Source: Acidobacteriota bacterium
GTDB lineage: Bacteria > Acidobacteriota > Thermoanaerobaculia > Gp7-AA8
Assembly (NCBI GenBank): GCA_019244185.1
Contig: JAFATB010000023.1
Span: 248,001-312,000, forward strand
Length of the DNA stretch: 64,000 nt
Direction of reading: 5' to 3'
Shown: positions 1-8,060 of the stretch, piece after piece
Numbering within the stretch: the first letter of the stretch is position 1
How the letters are laid out: every line of letters begins with the position of its first letter
Position numbers and translations under genes: made by a program
Notes under the pieces: model-generated
What the model was told of the DNA's origin: nothing
Seen by the model: only the letters and a program-made list of their open reading frames with translations
The model's database searches: none

Positions 1-2
1 GC

Positions 3-1094
3 CGCGTGCTGCCGGAGGGCACCGGTCGCGTGAACGAGCGCGGCCTCGACTTCTACCGGCGACTCGTCGATGAGCTCCTCGCCGCCGGCATCGCGCCGAA
101 CGCGACGCTCTATCACTGGGATCTCCCCGCGGCGCTCGACGACCGCGGCGGCTGGCTCAATCGCGACGTCGCGGACTGGTTCGCCGAATACGGCGAGGTC
201 GTGTTCCGCGCGCTCGACGACCGCGTGACGATGTGGGCCACGCTCAACGAGCCGTGGGTCGTGACCGACGGCGGCTACCTGCACGGTCCGCTCGCGCCGG
301 GTCACAAGAATCTGTGGGAAGCGCCGCGCGCGACGCACAACCTGCTGCGCGCGCACGCGCGCGCCGTCGCCGCGTACCGCGCGGCCGGCCGCAATCGCAT
401 CGGCCTCGTCGTGAATCTCGAGCCAAAGTACGCGGCCTCCGATTCGCCCGAAGACGCCGCAGCCGTCGCGCGCGCCGACGCGTACATGAATCGCCAGTAT
501 CTCGATCCGGTGTTCTTCGGAACGTACCCGCAGGAGCTCATCGACGGCTTCGGCGAAGCGTGGCCCGAGTTCCCCGCCTCCGACCTCGATGAGATCAAAG
601 CCCCCATCGACTTCCTCGGCATCAACTACTACAAGCGCGGCATCACGCGCGCCGACGACTCGGTGATCGTCGAACGCGCGACACGCCTCGACAACGACCG
701 CGCGACCGTCACGGAAACGGGATGGGAAGTCTTCCCCGAGGGGCTCACGAACATCCTCACGTGGACGCGCGATCGCTACGGCGACGTCCCGATCTACATC
801 ACCGAAAACGGCGCGGCGTTCTACGACCCGCCGGTCGCGTTCAACGGCCGCGTCGAGGATCCGCTGCGCGTCGACTATCTGCGCGAGCATCTGCGCGCCG
901 TGCGCGCGGCGATGCAGCAGGGCGTCGACGTGCGCGGCTATTACGTCTGGTCGCTCCTCGACAACTTCGAGTGGGCCCTCGGGTACGCGAAGCGCTTCGG
1001 GATCATTCACGTCGACTACGGCACACTGCAGCGCACGCCGAAGTCGAGCGCGCGCTACTACGCCGAGGTCATCAAGGCGCGGAAGGTGTTGTAG
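3..1094 (+). CDS. GH1 family beta-glucosidase, 5'-partial
   Basis: This is a glycoside hydrolase family 1 (beta-glucosidase/6-phospho-beta-glucosidase clan) enzyme that hydrolyses terminal beta-linked sugars. The frame is open from the window edge. The first codons read R-V-L-P-E-G, which in GH1 proteins is the middle of the 'WPRVLPEG' segment, so roughly 80-90 N-terminal residues lie outside the window and the GTG at position 6 is not a true start. The acid/base glutamate is visible in TLNEP (codon 249-251) and the nucleophile in YITENGA near the last quarter, followed by WSLLDNFEW, a strong GH1 signature. It ends in TAG and overlaps the convergent 3' end of the next gene by 23 bp. Whether it is cytoplasmic or secreted cannot be judged without the N-terminus. 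Confidence 0.95.
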   Translation, partial: RVLPEGTGRVNERGLDFYRRLVDELLAAGIAPNATLYHWDLPAALDDRGGWLNRDVADWFAEYGEVVFRALDDRVTMWATLNEPWVVTDGGYLHGPLAPGHKNLWEAPRATHNLLRAHARAVAAYRAAGRNRIGLVVNLEPKYAASDSPEDAAAVARADAYMNRQYLDPVFFGTYPQELIDGFGEAWPEFPASDLDEIKAPIDFLGINYYKRGITRADDSVIVERATRLDNDRATVTETGWEVFPEGLTNILTWTRDRYGDVPIYITENGAAFYDPPVAFNGRVEDPLRVDYLREHLRAVRAAMQQGVDVRGYYVWSLLDNFEWALGYAKRFGIIHVDYGTLQRTPKSSARYYAEVIKARKVL

Positions 1095-3969
1095 CGCTGC
1101 TGCGCAGCACGAAGCCGCGCGGTGGCTTCGCATCGCCAGTGACTGCTGCGACGCCGTCGCGGATCGTGACGTTGACCGTGCCGTACGGCGTCTGAATGCC
1201 GCGCACGATCGCGCCGCGGCCGCGCGTCCACGCGAGCGGCACGCCGGCGTTGATGACGAGCGCGCCGTCGTCTTCGTAGACGAAAAGATCGAGGATCGAT
1301 CGGATGAAGTCCGAGCCGACCCACGTATGCGGCATGTCGCCGATGAAGCTCGGATGCCGCGCGTCGCGATACACGACTTCCGACCACTGGTTCCACGCCG
1401 CCGGACGCGTGTGCTGCATGAAGAACGCGATCATCTCGTGCGCGCGCTCGCGCCAGCCGAGGCGCACGAACGAGCCGACCGTGCGCCATTCGTACGGCGT
1501 GTAGCCTTCCCACTGATTCGTCGCGATGCGCTGCATCGACTCGCGGTAGTAACGCTCGAACGTCGCATTGAGCGCGTCCGCGTTCAGGTGCGTGCGCTCG
1601 TTGGCGGGATAGAGGGCGATGGTGGTGGAAGTCGCGTCGAAGTCGCCGAGCTCGACGCAGCCGGGGATGTAGTCGATGTGATGCATCGCGCGCGCGGCTT
1701 CGATCGACGCATGCAGATCGCGATGGAACTCCTCGGCGCGCCGCGCGTAGTCGGTCGACTTGCCGAGCGCGCTCGCGAGGAACGCGGCGTCGTCGAGTCC
1801 GCGCGCGATGAAGAAGTCGTCCCAGTACGAATGCATCGGCTTCGCGGAGTAGCCCTCGTGGCTGATCGACTCGGGGACAAGCCCGTAGTACGCGCGCTTC
1901 TCCGGCGTCTGGTACTCCGCGGTCTTGCGCTGCGCGGTGAGCGACTCGATGTACGCGACGTCGTTTTCGACGTGCGGCCAGAGCTGTTCGACGAGCGCGC
2001 GGTCGTGCGTGTAGCGAAGGTATTCGGCGAGGAGGAAGAGCAGCTCGCCGTGGCTGTCGTTTTCGGGAACGGGATCGGCGCCGCGCGCGTCGACGCAGCA
2101 CGGGACTTTGCCGTTCGGAAATTGGAACGGCGTGTACCACGCGACGAACGGCCGCACGAAGTCGGAGTAGCCGAGGCGCAGGAGCGCGTCGGAGGTGAGC
2201 GAGCCGTCGCGGATCCAGCTGCGATCGTACGAGCGCGAGCCGGGCTGAATTGCGGGGCCGTCCTGATTGATGAGGATCCACGCGACGTTGCTCTTCACCG
2301 CGCGCGCGACGGCCGCGCCTTCGTCGCCGTCGAGCTCCAGTGTGAAGCGGCCGAGGCGTTCGGTCCATTCGTGCGTCGCATCGGCGAGCAGCGCTTCGGC
2401 AAGTGCGGGCGTCGGACGATCGTCGGTTTCGCCGGAGGCGATGTAGACGTCGCGCGTGCCGTTCGCGGGAAGTGCGAGGTCGTAACGCAGCGCACCGGAG
2501 GCGGCGCCGAAGTCGTCGTGCACGCGCTGCGCGGCGGGCAGCTCGTTGCGCGCGAGCCATTCGGTGATGTCGCCGGAAGCGAACGCCGCCGCACCGAATC
2601 CATTCGCGGGCGTCGCCGTCGCGACGCGCACGTCTTGCGCGCGCACGACGCCGTTGGCGCACGCGAGCTCGTTCACGGTCGCGACGCCGCCCGGCACGTT
2701 GAGGAACTGGAAGGCGGAGTTGACCTGGAACGGACGCACGGCGAGAAAGAGCGTCGCCTTGCGCGTGGTGCTGGCCGCGTTCGTGATGCGGTAGCGCGCG
2801 AAGATCTGCTTCGCCTGCGCGTACGCGGTGATCGTCAGCGTCAGGTCGCGCGCGCGCCAGGTGACGCTCGGGATCGGCAGGATGTCGTTGGCGAGCGACT
2901 GCGTTTTCTCCGCGTCGTCCCACGTCACGAGCTGGCCGTCGACGAAAAGGAACGGCTCGACGGATGCGGACGCGCGGTCGAGCTCGATCGCGCCGTCTTC
3001 GTTGAGGAGCGCCTCGCGCTCGTCGTTCACCGCGCCGACGACGGACCAATATGACTCCTCGTTGTGGAAGTAGCGGGGATAGAGACCGCGGCGCGTGTCG
3101 CCGGCGAGGTGCGTGAAGAACGCGTTGCGCGACGACGAGAACGACAGCGGCTGGAAGGTGAGGCCGCGCAGCGCGAACGGTTTCGGCCCGCGCAGCATGT
3201 GGATGCGCAGGTAGCGCGCGTCGGAGTCGGGGAGGAAGAGCGGATCGCGGCCGCCGTTGCTGCCGCGCACCTTTGCGATCGTGTCCCACTGCTTGCCGTC
3301 GTCCGAGGTCTCGACGTCGTAGTCGGTCGCGTGCGATTGCCAGTCGAGCGTGAGGCCGCCGAATTCGAACGGCCGGCCGAAGTCGGCGGTGTACGTCGCG
3401 TCGCGATTCGTCTTCGCGCGCCAGGCGCCGCGCGGCGGTGGCGGGGCCTCGGGACGCGCGGCGCGCGGACTGAAGGTGAGGTCGTCGATCCAGACGCTCC
3501 CTTTGCCGCCGCTGCTGGCCGTGATCACGAGCTCGAGCGCGGACGTCTGCGTGAGCGGCGCGCCGTTCGACGGACCCCAGGCGAACTCGAGATGGCGTTT
3601 GAGCACGCGCTGCGTTTGCCACTCGCGCGGAAACGTGAGGTTGCGGCGGTTCACCCACCAGACGCTCTCGCCGCTCGGATCGAGCAGCTTGAACTCGAGC
3701 GTGTTCGGCGGCGTCTCGCCGCGCAGCCGGTACGTGAACTGGTAGTCGGACGGCAGCGTGAGCTTCAGCGGCTTGCGCGCGATCGCGTAGCCGGCGCCGC
3801 CGTGGAAGTCGAAGTCGAGGCGCATGGCGCCGTGGTCTTCAACGATGTGCAGCTCGACGCCGTCGGACGCCGCGGCGATCCAGCCGCGGACGTCGTGAAA
3901 GTCGTCGAGCACGGCCGCGTGCAACGGCGCGGCGAGCAGCAGCACGAGGACGAGGGCGGCGCGGCGCAT
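1072..3969 (-). CDS. Secreted six-hairpin glycosidase-like protein with discoidin-like N-terminal half
   Basis: A 965-residue exported protein. The N-terminus MRRAALVLVLLLAAPLHA is a classic signal peptide. Residues of about 20-290 are beta-rich and resemble carbohydrate-binding/F5-8 type C (discoidin) modules: 'DYDVETSDDGKQWD' followed by 'DARYLRIHM' is typical of that fold. The C-terminal half, from about residue 540, looks like an (alpha/alpha)6 six-hairpin glycosidase with acidic and aromatic motifs such as SYDRSWIRDGS, PENDSHGELLF and NQWEGYTPYEW. A specific GH family cannot be assigned by eye, so substrate and linkage are unknown. It lies convergent to the GH1 gene, which suggests a small glycan-degrading neighbourhood. 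The start was chosen because the signal peptide begins there. The upstream 180-bp palindrome separates it from the next minus-strand gene. Confidence 0.8.
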   Translation of the reverse strand: MRRAALVLVLLLAAPLHAAVLDDFHDVRGWIAAASDGVELHIVEDHGAMRLDFDFHGGAGYAIARKPLKLTLPSDYQFTYRLRGETPPNTLEFKLLDPSGESVWWVNRRNLTFPREWQTQRVLKRHLEFAWGPSNGAPLTQTSALELVITASSGGKGSVWIDDLTFSPRAARPEAPPPPRGAWRAKTNRDATYTADFGRPFEFGGLTLDWQSHATDYDVETSDDGKQWDTIAKVRGSNGGRDPLFLPDSDARYLRIHMLRGPKPFALRGLTFQPLSFSSSRNAFFTHLAGDTRRGLYPRYFHNEESYWSVVGAVNDEREALLNEDGAIELDRASASVEPFLFVDGQLVTWDDAEKTQSLANDILPIPSVTWRARDLTLTITAYAQAKQIFARYRITNAASTTRKATLFLAVRPFQVNSAFQFLNVPGGVATVNELACANGVVRAQDVRVATATPANGFGAAAFASGDITEWLARNELPAAQRVHDDFGAASGALRYDLALPANGTRDVYIASGETDDRPTPALAEALLADATHEWTERLGRFTLELDGDEGAAVARAVKSNVAWILINQDGPAIQPGSRSYDRSWIRDGSLTSDALLRLGYSDFVRPFVAWYTPFQFPNGKVPCCVDARGADPVPENDSHGELLFLLAEYLRYTHDRALVEQLWPHVENDVAYIESLTAQRKTAEYQTPEKRAYYGLVPESISHEGYSAKPMHSYWDDFFIARGLDDAAFLASALGKSTDYARRAEEFHRDLHASIEAARAMHHIDYIPGCVELGDFDATSTTIALYPANERTHLNADALNATFERYYRESMQRIATNQWEGYTPYEWRTVGSFVRLGWRERAHEMIAFFMQHTRPAAWNQWSEVVYRDARHPSFIGDMPHTWVGSDFIRSILDLFVYEDDGALVINAGVPLAWTRGRGAIVRGIQTPYGTVNVTIRDGVAAVTGDAKPPRGFVLRSSATTPSAP

Positions 3970-3983
3970 GTCCGCGATTGTAA

Positions 3984-4164
3984 CCGTTTACATGGAGCCG
4001 ACGAGGAGCGCCTCCGGCGGGCCGGCGCGGCCGGCTGCGCTAAGGGCCTAGCCAGTCCGCACGTGCGGCTGCAATCAGCCGGACGTGCGGCCAGGCTAGG
4101 CCCTTAAGCGCAGCCGGCCGCGCCGGCCCGCCGGAGGCGCTCCCGGTCATCCCCATGTAAACGG
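3984..4164. repeat. Long near-perfect palindrome (about 180 bp)
   Basis: The ends are an exact 12-bp inverted repeat: CCGTTTACATGG at 3984-3995 and its complement at 4153-4164. Inside, arms of about 65 nt (about 4006-4070 and 4077-4142) pair with only a few mismatches around a loop of about 6 nt near 4071-4076. The arms include CGGCGCGGCCGGCTGCGC. There is no ORF inside. The right end runs into the last six codons and stop of the Cys-rich gene, and the left end is about 15 bp upstream of the glycosidase start. It could be a very strong bidirectional terminator, a REP/MITE-like mobile element or a structured RNA; nothing in the sequence decides between these. No second copy was noticed in this window. 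Confidence 0.9.
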
Positions 4165-4575
4165 ATCCGCGGCATGCGCGAGCTCCGCGGCGGGCGCCGC
4201 GTTCTCGCTGAAGATCAGCGGGCAGACGAGGCACGCCCGCGTTCCCTCCTGCGTGAACCAGCGGCAGTCGGCGCGGATGCGGCACGGCGGCACGGCGCTG
4301 ACGCGGTCGAGGTCGGAGGCGACGAGCTTCTGCGCGAGGCGGCAGTTCGCGCCGTCGAAATGCGCGCACGCGTCGGTCGCGCACGCGGCGGCGAAGCGGA
4401 ACACTTCTCCCGGCGGCGCCTCGCCCGCGAGCGCGAGCAGTTCCGCGGTCACGGGCAGAGGTTCCGCGAGATGCTGCACGAACGCGCGGCCGTCGATCTC
4501 ACGGCTCACGCCGAAGACGACGCTCCCCGGCATCTCCGGCCGCGCGCTCGGGCACTGCAGAGCATCAGCCGGCAT
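4147..4575 (-). CDS. Cysteine-rich hypothetical protein
   Basis: A 142-residue protein of unknown function. It has eight cysteines: C8 and a cluster at about 65, 70, 78, 98, 104, 115 and 118. The spacing (C-x4-C-x7-C, later C-x5-C-x10-C-x2-C) suggests a metal or Fe-S site or disulphides. No signal peptide or membrane segment is visible, so it is probably cytoplasmic and metal-binding (inference). The start overlaps the end of the upstream 61-residue gene by 11 bp, which implies translational coupling, with GGAAAG just upstream of the ATG. Its last codons (D-P-F-T-W-G) and stop lie inside the right end of the palindrome, so the original C-terminus may have been altered by that element. I do not recognise the family. 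Confidence 0.6.
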   Translation of the reverse strand: MPADALQCPSARPEMPGSVVFGVSREIDGRAFVQHLAEPLPVTAELLALAGEAPPGEVFRFAAACATDACAHFDGANCRLAQKLVASDLDRVSAVPPCRIRADCRWFTQEGTRACLVCPLIFSENAAPAAELAHAADPFTWG

Positions 4576-4750
4576 TCGGCTTTCCGATCGTTTCGATCGT
4601 GTGCGGATCGCGGATGATGATGCCGACCCAGATCGGGAACGGCTTGAGATCCGGATCGCGCCTCGTCGCGCGCATGGCCGCCGACGTCGCCGCCTCGATG
4701 AAGTCCTCGAACGACAGCGGACTTCGCGGAGTTTCCTTCACATTGCTCAT
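4565..4750 (-). CDS. Small 61-residue hypothetical protein
   Basis: This short ORF starts at ATG 4750 behind an excellent ribosome-binding site (AGGAGG, about 7 nt upstream). The peptide begins MSNVKETPRSPLSFEDFI, continues with an amphipathic Ala-rich helix and then a hydrophobic beta-like stretch (PIWVGIIIRD), ending K-P-N-A-G. The longer frame running upstream to 5131 has no support and lies over queG. It is followed without a gap by the Cys-rich gene (11-bp overlap). The strong RBS, the coupling and the small size argue for a real gene. The function is unknown. The helix followed by a short tail is reminiscent of leader peptides, but no modification enzyme is adjacent, so that remains a guess. 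Confidence 0.6.
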   Translation of the reverse strand: MSNVKETPRSPLSFEDFIEAATSAAMRATRRDPDLKPFPIWVGIIIRDPHTIETIGKPNAG

Positions 4751-4793
4751 GAGAGCCTCCTCATGAGCGGTAGTGCGGCGAGCGCGAAAAACG

Positions 4794-5708
4794 TTACAGC
4801 GATTCGATATTGCGCTGCATGCCGGCGAGCTTCGCGCGCTTGATCGCGCTCTTCGCGAAGAGCGCCGAAAAGTCCGCCTGCGCGAAGCGGAAGAGATCGG
4901 TGACCGGCGTCGCGCGATACGCCTCGCGCGGCGCGAACGCGGGATGAGCGTCCGCCGGCGCGTGATTCCACGGGCACGCTTCCTGGCAGACGTCGCAGCC
5001 GAAGGCGTTGCCTTCGAGGCGTTCGGCGACGAACGCGTCGAGCGCGCCGCGATGTTCGATGGTCGCGTAGCTGATGCAGTGCGCGGAGTCGAGCGTGCGG
5101 TCGGGAAGGATCGCGTTCGTGGGACAGGCATCGAGACAGCGCGTGCAGGCGCCGCAGCGATCGGCCACCGTCGCGGCTTCGACGTCGTGCTCGAGCGCGG
5201 TGAGCAGCGTGCCGATGAAGACGTACGAGCCGTGCTGCTCGTCGATGAGCATGCCGTTCTTCCCGATCCAGCCGAGCCCCGCCTGTGCCGCGTACGCGCG
5301 GTCGGAGAGCGGCCCGGTGTCGACGTAGCGCCATGTCTTCACGCCATCGAGCGCCGCCTCGAACTTGCGGAGAATCCGATCGAGCACTTCGTGGTAGTCG
5401 TCGCCGAGCGCGTAGCGCGCGATGTGATGACTGAGAGCGCCGGGCGGCGCCGCCGGACGTTCGCCCGCGTACGGCACGAGAATCGAGACGACGGAACGCG
5501 CCCACGGATAGCGCTCGCGCGGCCGTTCGCGCACGTCCGCGTTTTTGGCGAGGTAGTGCATCGACGCATGGCCGCCGCGCGCGAGCCATTCCGCGAACAG
5601 CGCCGCGTGCTCGTCATCGATGCCGCTCGCGCCGAGGCGCAGCACGCCTTCCGCGCGCGCCACGCGCTCGAGGTCAGGCCAGACTTCGGAGAGTCTCGTG
5701 GGAGTCAT
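4794..5708 (-). CDS. queG: Epoxyqueuosine reductase QueG
   Basis: A 304-residue protein matching QueG, which reduces epoxyqueuosine to queuosine in tRNA using a cobalamin cofactor and two [4Fe-4S] clusters. The C-terminal ferredoxin-like region shows both cluster motifs: CGACTRCLDACPTNAI and CDVCQEACPWN. The N-terminal part contains RYALGDDYHEV, KTWRYVDTGP and GLGWIGKNGM, characteristic of the family. ATG 5708 was chosen because the protein then begins with a normal QueG N-terminus; the open frame further upstream is antisense-free read-through over the phosphoesterase gene. The start overlaps the end of that upstream gene by 35 bp. A second queuosine-pathway gene, queD, lies at 62.1 kb. At about 300 residues it is on the short side for the family, without an appended HEAT-repeat tail. 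Confidence 0.93.
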   Translation of the reverse strand: MTPTRLSEVWPDLERVARAEGVLRLGASGIDDEHAALFAEWLARGGHASMHYLAKNADVRERPRERYPWARSVVSILVPYAGERPAAPPGALSHHIARYALGDDYHEVLDRILRKFEAALDGVKTWRYVDTGPLSDRAYAAQAGLGWIGKNGMLIDEQHGSYVFIGTLLTALEHDVEAATVADRCGACTRCLDACPTNAILPDRTLDSAHCISYATIEHRGALDAFVAERLEGNAFGCDVCQEACPWNHAPADAHPAFAPREAYRATPVTDLFRFAQADFSALFAKSAIKRAKLAGMQRNIESL

Positions 5709-6915
5709 CGAGGGACCGCCGCAACACGAACGTCGCGACCTCCGGTTTGCACAGGATGCGCAGCGGAGGAATCGCGCCGATGCCGCGGCTGACGTAGAGC
5801 AACACGTCGTCGACGCGATGAAATCCGGCGGCGTAGCGGGCCTCGTGCTTCGACGGCACGACGATCGAGCCGAAGAACGGGAAGCGGATCTGGCCGCCGT
5901 GCGTATGGCCGGCGACGAGGAGATCGATCCTGCGCCCGCCCAGGAGATCGACGACGTCGGGATGATGGCTGAGACCGATGCACGGCACGCGCGGATCGAC
6001 GCGTGCGAACGCGGCGTCGACGTCGGGCTTGCCGCGGTAGATCTCGTCGACGCCGGCGAGCGCAATCGCATCGTCGCCGCGGCGGATCGCGATCGAGCGG
6101 TTGATGATGAAGCGCACGCCGCGCGCGGTCATCGCGGCGATCACGCCGTCCGCATCCGCCCAGTAGTCGTGATTGCCGAGCACCGCGTACACGCCGTCGC
6201 GCGCTTCGAGATCGGGGAGCAGCACTTCCGCCATCAGCGGGATGTGGCGCGCGAACGAGACGAAGTCGCCGCCGAGGAGCACGAGGTCGGGATCGAAGCG
6301 CCGCGTCTGCGCGACCGCTTCGCGATAGAGCCCGCGGCGCATGAACGAGGCGACGTGCGTGTCGGTGAGGAACGCGATGCGGTAGCCGTCGAACGATGCG
6401 GGGAGGTTCGGCACCGCGACCTCGTGTTTCGTCACCTCGAGGTCGTAGACGTCGTTGTGCGCGCCGAGATTGCGCACGAACGCGAACGGCACGTGCGCCT
6501 TGCGCAGCTTGACCGTGTCCGACGCCAGCGTCCGCGTGCCGGGCACCGGCACGTCCTTGAACGTCTGCATGCGGAAGCGGTCGAGGATCCAGTACGCGCC
6601 GACGCTCGCGGCGATGAGCAGCCACGTCGCGCCGATCTTGGCGAGCGTCAGCGACGTCAGCACCGACTCGATCGGGTCGGGCGTGATGCGCTCGACGAGG
6701 CGGTTGTCCGCGAGCACGGCGATCCACTGATGCAGCGGCCAGAAAAGCAGCGTGAGCACGACGAGCAGCGGCGGCACGGCGAACTGCAGCCAATGCAGCG
6801 GCGGCTTTTCCTCGCGATGGCTGCCGAAGACGATGCGGTTGAGGACGAAGAGAAAGATGCGCGCGTCGCCGACGAACGCGAGAACGAGAAGCGCGAAGAA
6901 GAGTGGGCGAAGCAC
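5674..6915 (-). CDS. Membrane-anchored calcineurin-like metallophosphoesterase
   Basis: A 413-residue protein with three or four N-terminal hydrophobic segments (residues of about 1-30, 45-65 and 90-110) followed by a calcineurin-like phosphoesterase domain. The di-metal motifs are all present in order: LTDTHV (D-x-H), GGDF, GNHDYW and GHTHGGQ. This architecture is that of the YkuE/YaeI-type membrane phosphodiesterases, some of which act on lipid-linked phosphates; the actual substrate is unknown. The start is GTG at 6915, 6 bp after the upstream PHP gene ends, and its 3' end overlaps queG, so all three are probably one transcript. The catalytic domain would face the cytoplasm or periplasm depending on topology, which I cannot settle. 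Confidence 0.88.
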   Translation of the reverse strand: MLRPLFFALLVLAFVGDARIFLFVLNRIVFGSHREEKPPLHWLQFAVPPLLVVLTLLFWPLHQWIAVLADNRLVERITPDPIESVLTSLTLAKIGATWLLIAASVGAYWILDRFRMQTFKDVPVPGTRTLASDTVKLRKAHVPFAFVRNLGAHNDVYDLEVTKHEVAVPNLPASFDGYRIAFLTDTHVASFMRRGLYREAVAQTRRFDPDLVLLGGDFVSFARHIPLMAEVLLPDLEARDGVYAVLGNHDYWADADGVIAAMTARGVRFIINRSIAIRRGDDAIALAGVDEIYRGKPDVDAAFARVDPRVPCIGLSHHPDVVDLLGGRRIDLLVAGHTHGGQIRFPFFGSIVVPSKHEARYAAGFHRVDDVLLYVSRGIGAIPPLRILCKPEVATFVLRRSLDDSHETLRSLA

Positions 6916-6921
6916 GCGCGG

Positions 6922-7737
6922 CTACACGCGTTCCAGAATGGGGCCAATCATCGACTCGGGGACGCGGATCGTGCCGAGGGTCTCGGTCTTCTTCACCGCG
7001 CCATGGTCGTCGGAGCCGCCCGTCGTGAACTTTCCGCGGAAACGCGCGAGGTTCGTGTAGCGCTCGCGGTTCAGCGCGTCGACGTCAGGGTGCATGACTT
7101 CGATCGCGTCGACGCCTTCGTCGAGCAAACGCGGCACGAGTTGTTCGTGATCGGGGTAGAGCGTCGGATGCGCGATCGAGGTGACGCCGCCCGCGTCGCG
7201 GATGAGCGCGACCGCCTCGGTGATGCGGAAGCGCTCCTTCTCGACGTACGCCGGCTTGCCGGTGCCGAGGTACTTGTCGAAGGCCTCGGAGACGGAGGCG
7301 ACGTAACGCTTCTCGACGAGCGCGCGGGCGACGTGCGGGCGTCCCATCGCGCCGCCGGCCGCGAGCTCGTCGACGCGCTCGGGGCGGATGTCGAAGCCGA
7401 GCGCGCGCAGCTTTTCGACCATCGCGTAGCCGCGGCGGTGGCGCGACTCGCGAAAACTCTGCAGGCGTTGCGCGATGCGCTCGTCGTGCGGCTCGAAGGC
7501 GTACGCGAGCACGTGCACGTCGATCCCTTCGAAGCCGCAGGAGAGTTCGATGGCGGGGACCAGCGTCACGCCGACCTCGTCCGCGTACGGTTTGGCTTCG
7601 TAGTACGCGGCGAGGTTGTCGTGATCGCTGATGGCGAGGATGGTGACGGCGTGCGTGCGCGCCACGTCGATGACCTCACGCGGGGAGCGGGTGCCGTCCG
7701 AATGAAACGTGTGCGTGTGCAGGTCTGCGTAGCGCAC
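6922..7737 (-). CDS. PHP-domain phosphoesterase
   Basis: A 271-residue PHP (polymerase and histidinol phosphatase) domain protein. The metal-binding motifs are clear: DLHTHTFHSDG at the N-terminus, ISDHDN, then TSIAHPTLYP and the C-terminal GGSDDHG. It is closest in style to the TrpH/YciV-type proteins that hydrolyse 5'-3' oligonucleotides or 3'-phosphoadenosine 5'-phosphate-type nucleotides; the substrate is not proved here. GTG 7737 is chosen as the start because V-R-Y-A-D-L-H-T-H is how such proteins begin. It is 8 bp downstream of the histone-like gene's stop and no good RBS is visible, so reinitiation is likely. The larger open frame extending upstream to 8964 crosses two other genes and is not coding. 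Confidence 0.87.
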   Translation of the reverse strand: MRYADLHTHTFHSDGTRSPREVIDVARTHAVTILAISDHDNLAAYYEAKPYADEVGVTLVPAIELSCGFEGIDVHVLAYAFEPHDERIAQRLQSFRESRHRRGYAMVEKLRALGFDIRPERVDELAAGGAMGRPHVARALVEKRYVASVSEAFDKYLGTGKPAYVEKERFRITEAVALIRDAGGVTSIAHPTLYPDHEQLVPRLLDEGVDAIEVMHPDVDALNRERYTNLARFRGKFTTGGSDDHGAVKKTETLGTIRVPESMIGPILERV

Positions 7738-7745
7738 GCGCGAGA

Positions 7746-8015
7746 TCAGATTTTCTTCGCCGCGCGGTGTAGGCTCTTCGCGCCCGCTTCGAGCGCGTCT
7801 TTGGCCGCGTTGCGCGCGGATTTTTTCACCGACTCGATGACCGGTTTCGCGGCCTTCTTGAGCGCCTTGACTTTCGGCTTGGCCGCTTTCTCGACCTTCT
7901 TCATCACGGGCTTGGCGGCCTTCGCCACCTTGTCCGCGGCGTCGGACGCCTTCGCCTTCACCTGTTTCACGGCCTTGGCCGCGGCCTTCTTCACCTGCTT
8001 GCTGCGAACGACCAC
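7746..8015 (-). CDS. Lysine/alanine-rich histone H1-like protein
   Basis: An 89-residue, highly basic protein with repeated K-A-A-K, A-A-K-P-V and K-K-V-type units, resembling the C-terminal tail of histone H1 and bacterial H1-like proteins such as Hc1/AlgP-type DNA-binding proteins. It has no hydrophobic segment and no Cys. It starts at ATG behind AGGAGG with about 4 nt spacing, a very strong RBS, which suggests it is abundantly made. It sits between ileS and the PHP gene on the same strand. DNA compaction or nucleoid binding is inferred from composition only; an amphipathic LEA-like or phasin-like role is an alternative for such repetitive Lys/Ala helices. Confidence 0.75.
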   Translation of the reverse strand: MVVRSKQVKKAAAKAVKQVKAKASDAADKVAKAAKPVMKKVEKAAKPKVKALKKAAKPVIESVKKSARNAAKDALEAGAKSLHRAAKKI

Positions 8016-8060
8016 ATCGTCCTCCTTCTGTTCGGGAACGAACGTAGTGTAGCAGTCCCG

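Noticed and set aside
5620..8052. An 810-residue plus-strand open frame antisense to several genes
   Set aside because: It lies over four well-supported minus-strand genes and is rich in Arg/Ala/Asp as expected from GC-rich antisense reading; no motifs.
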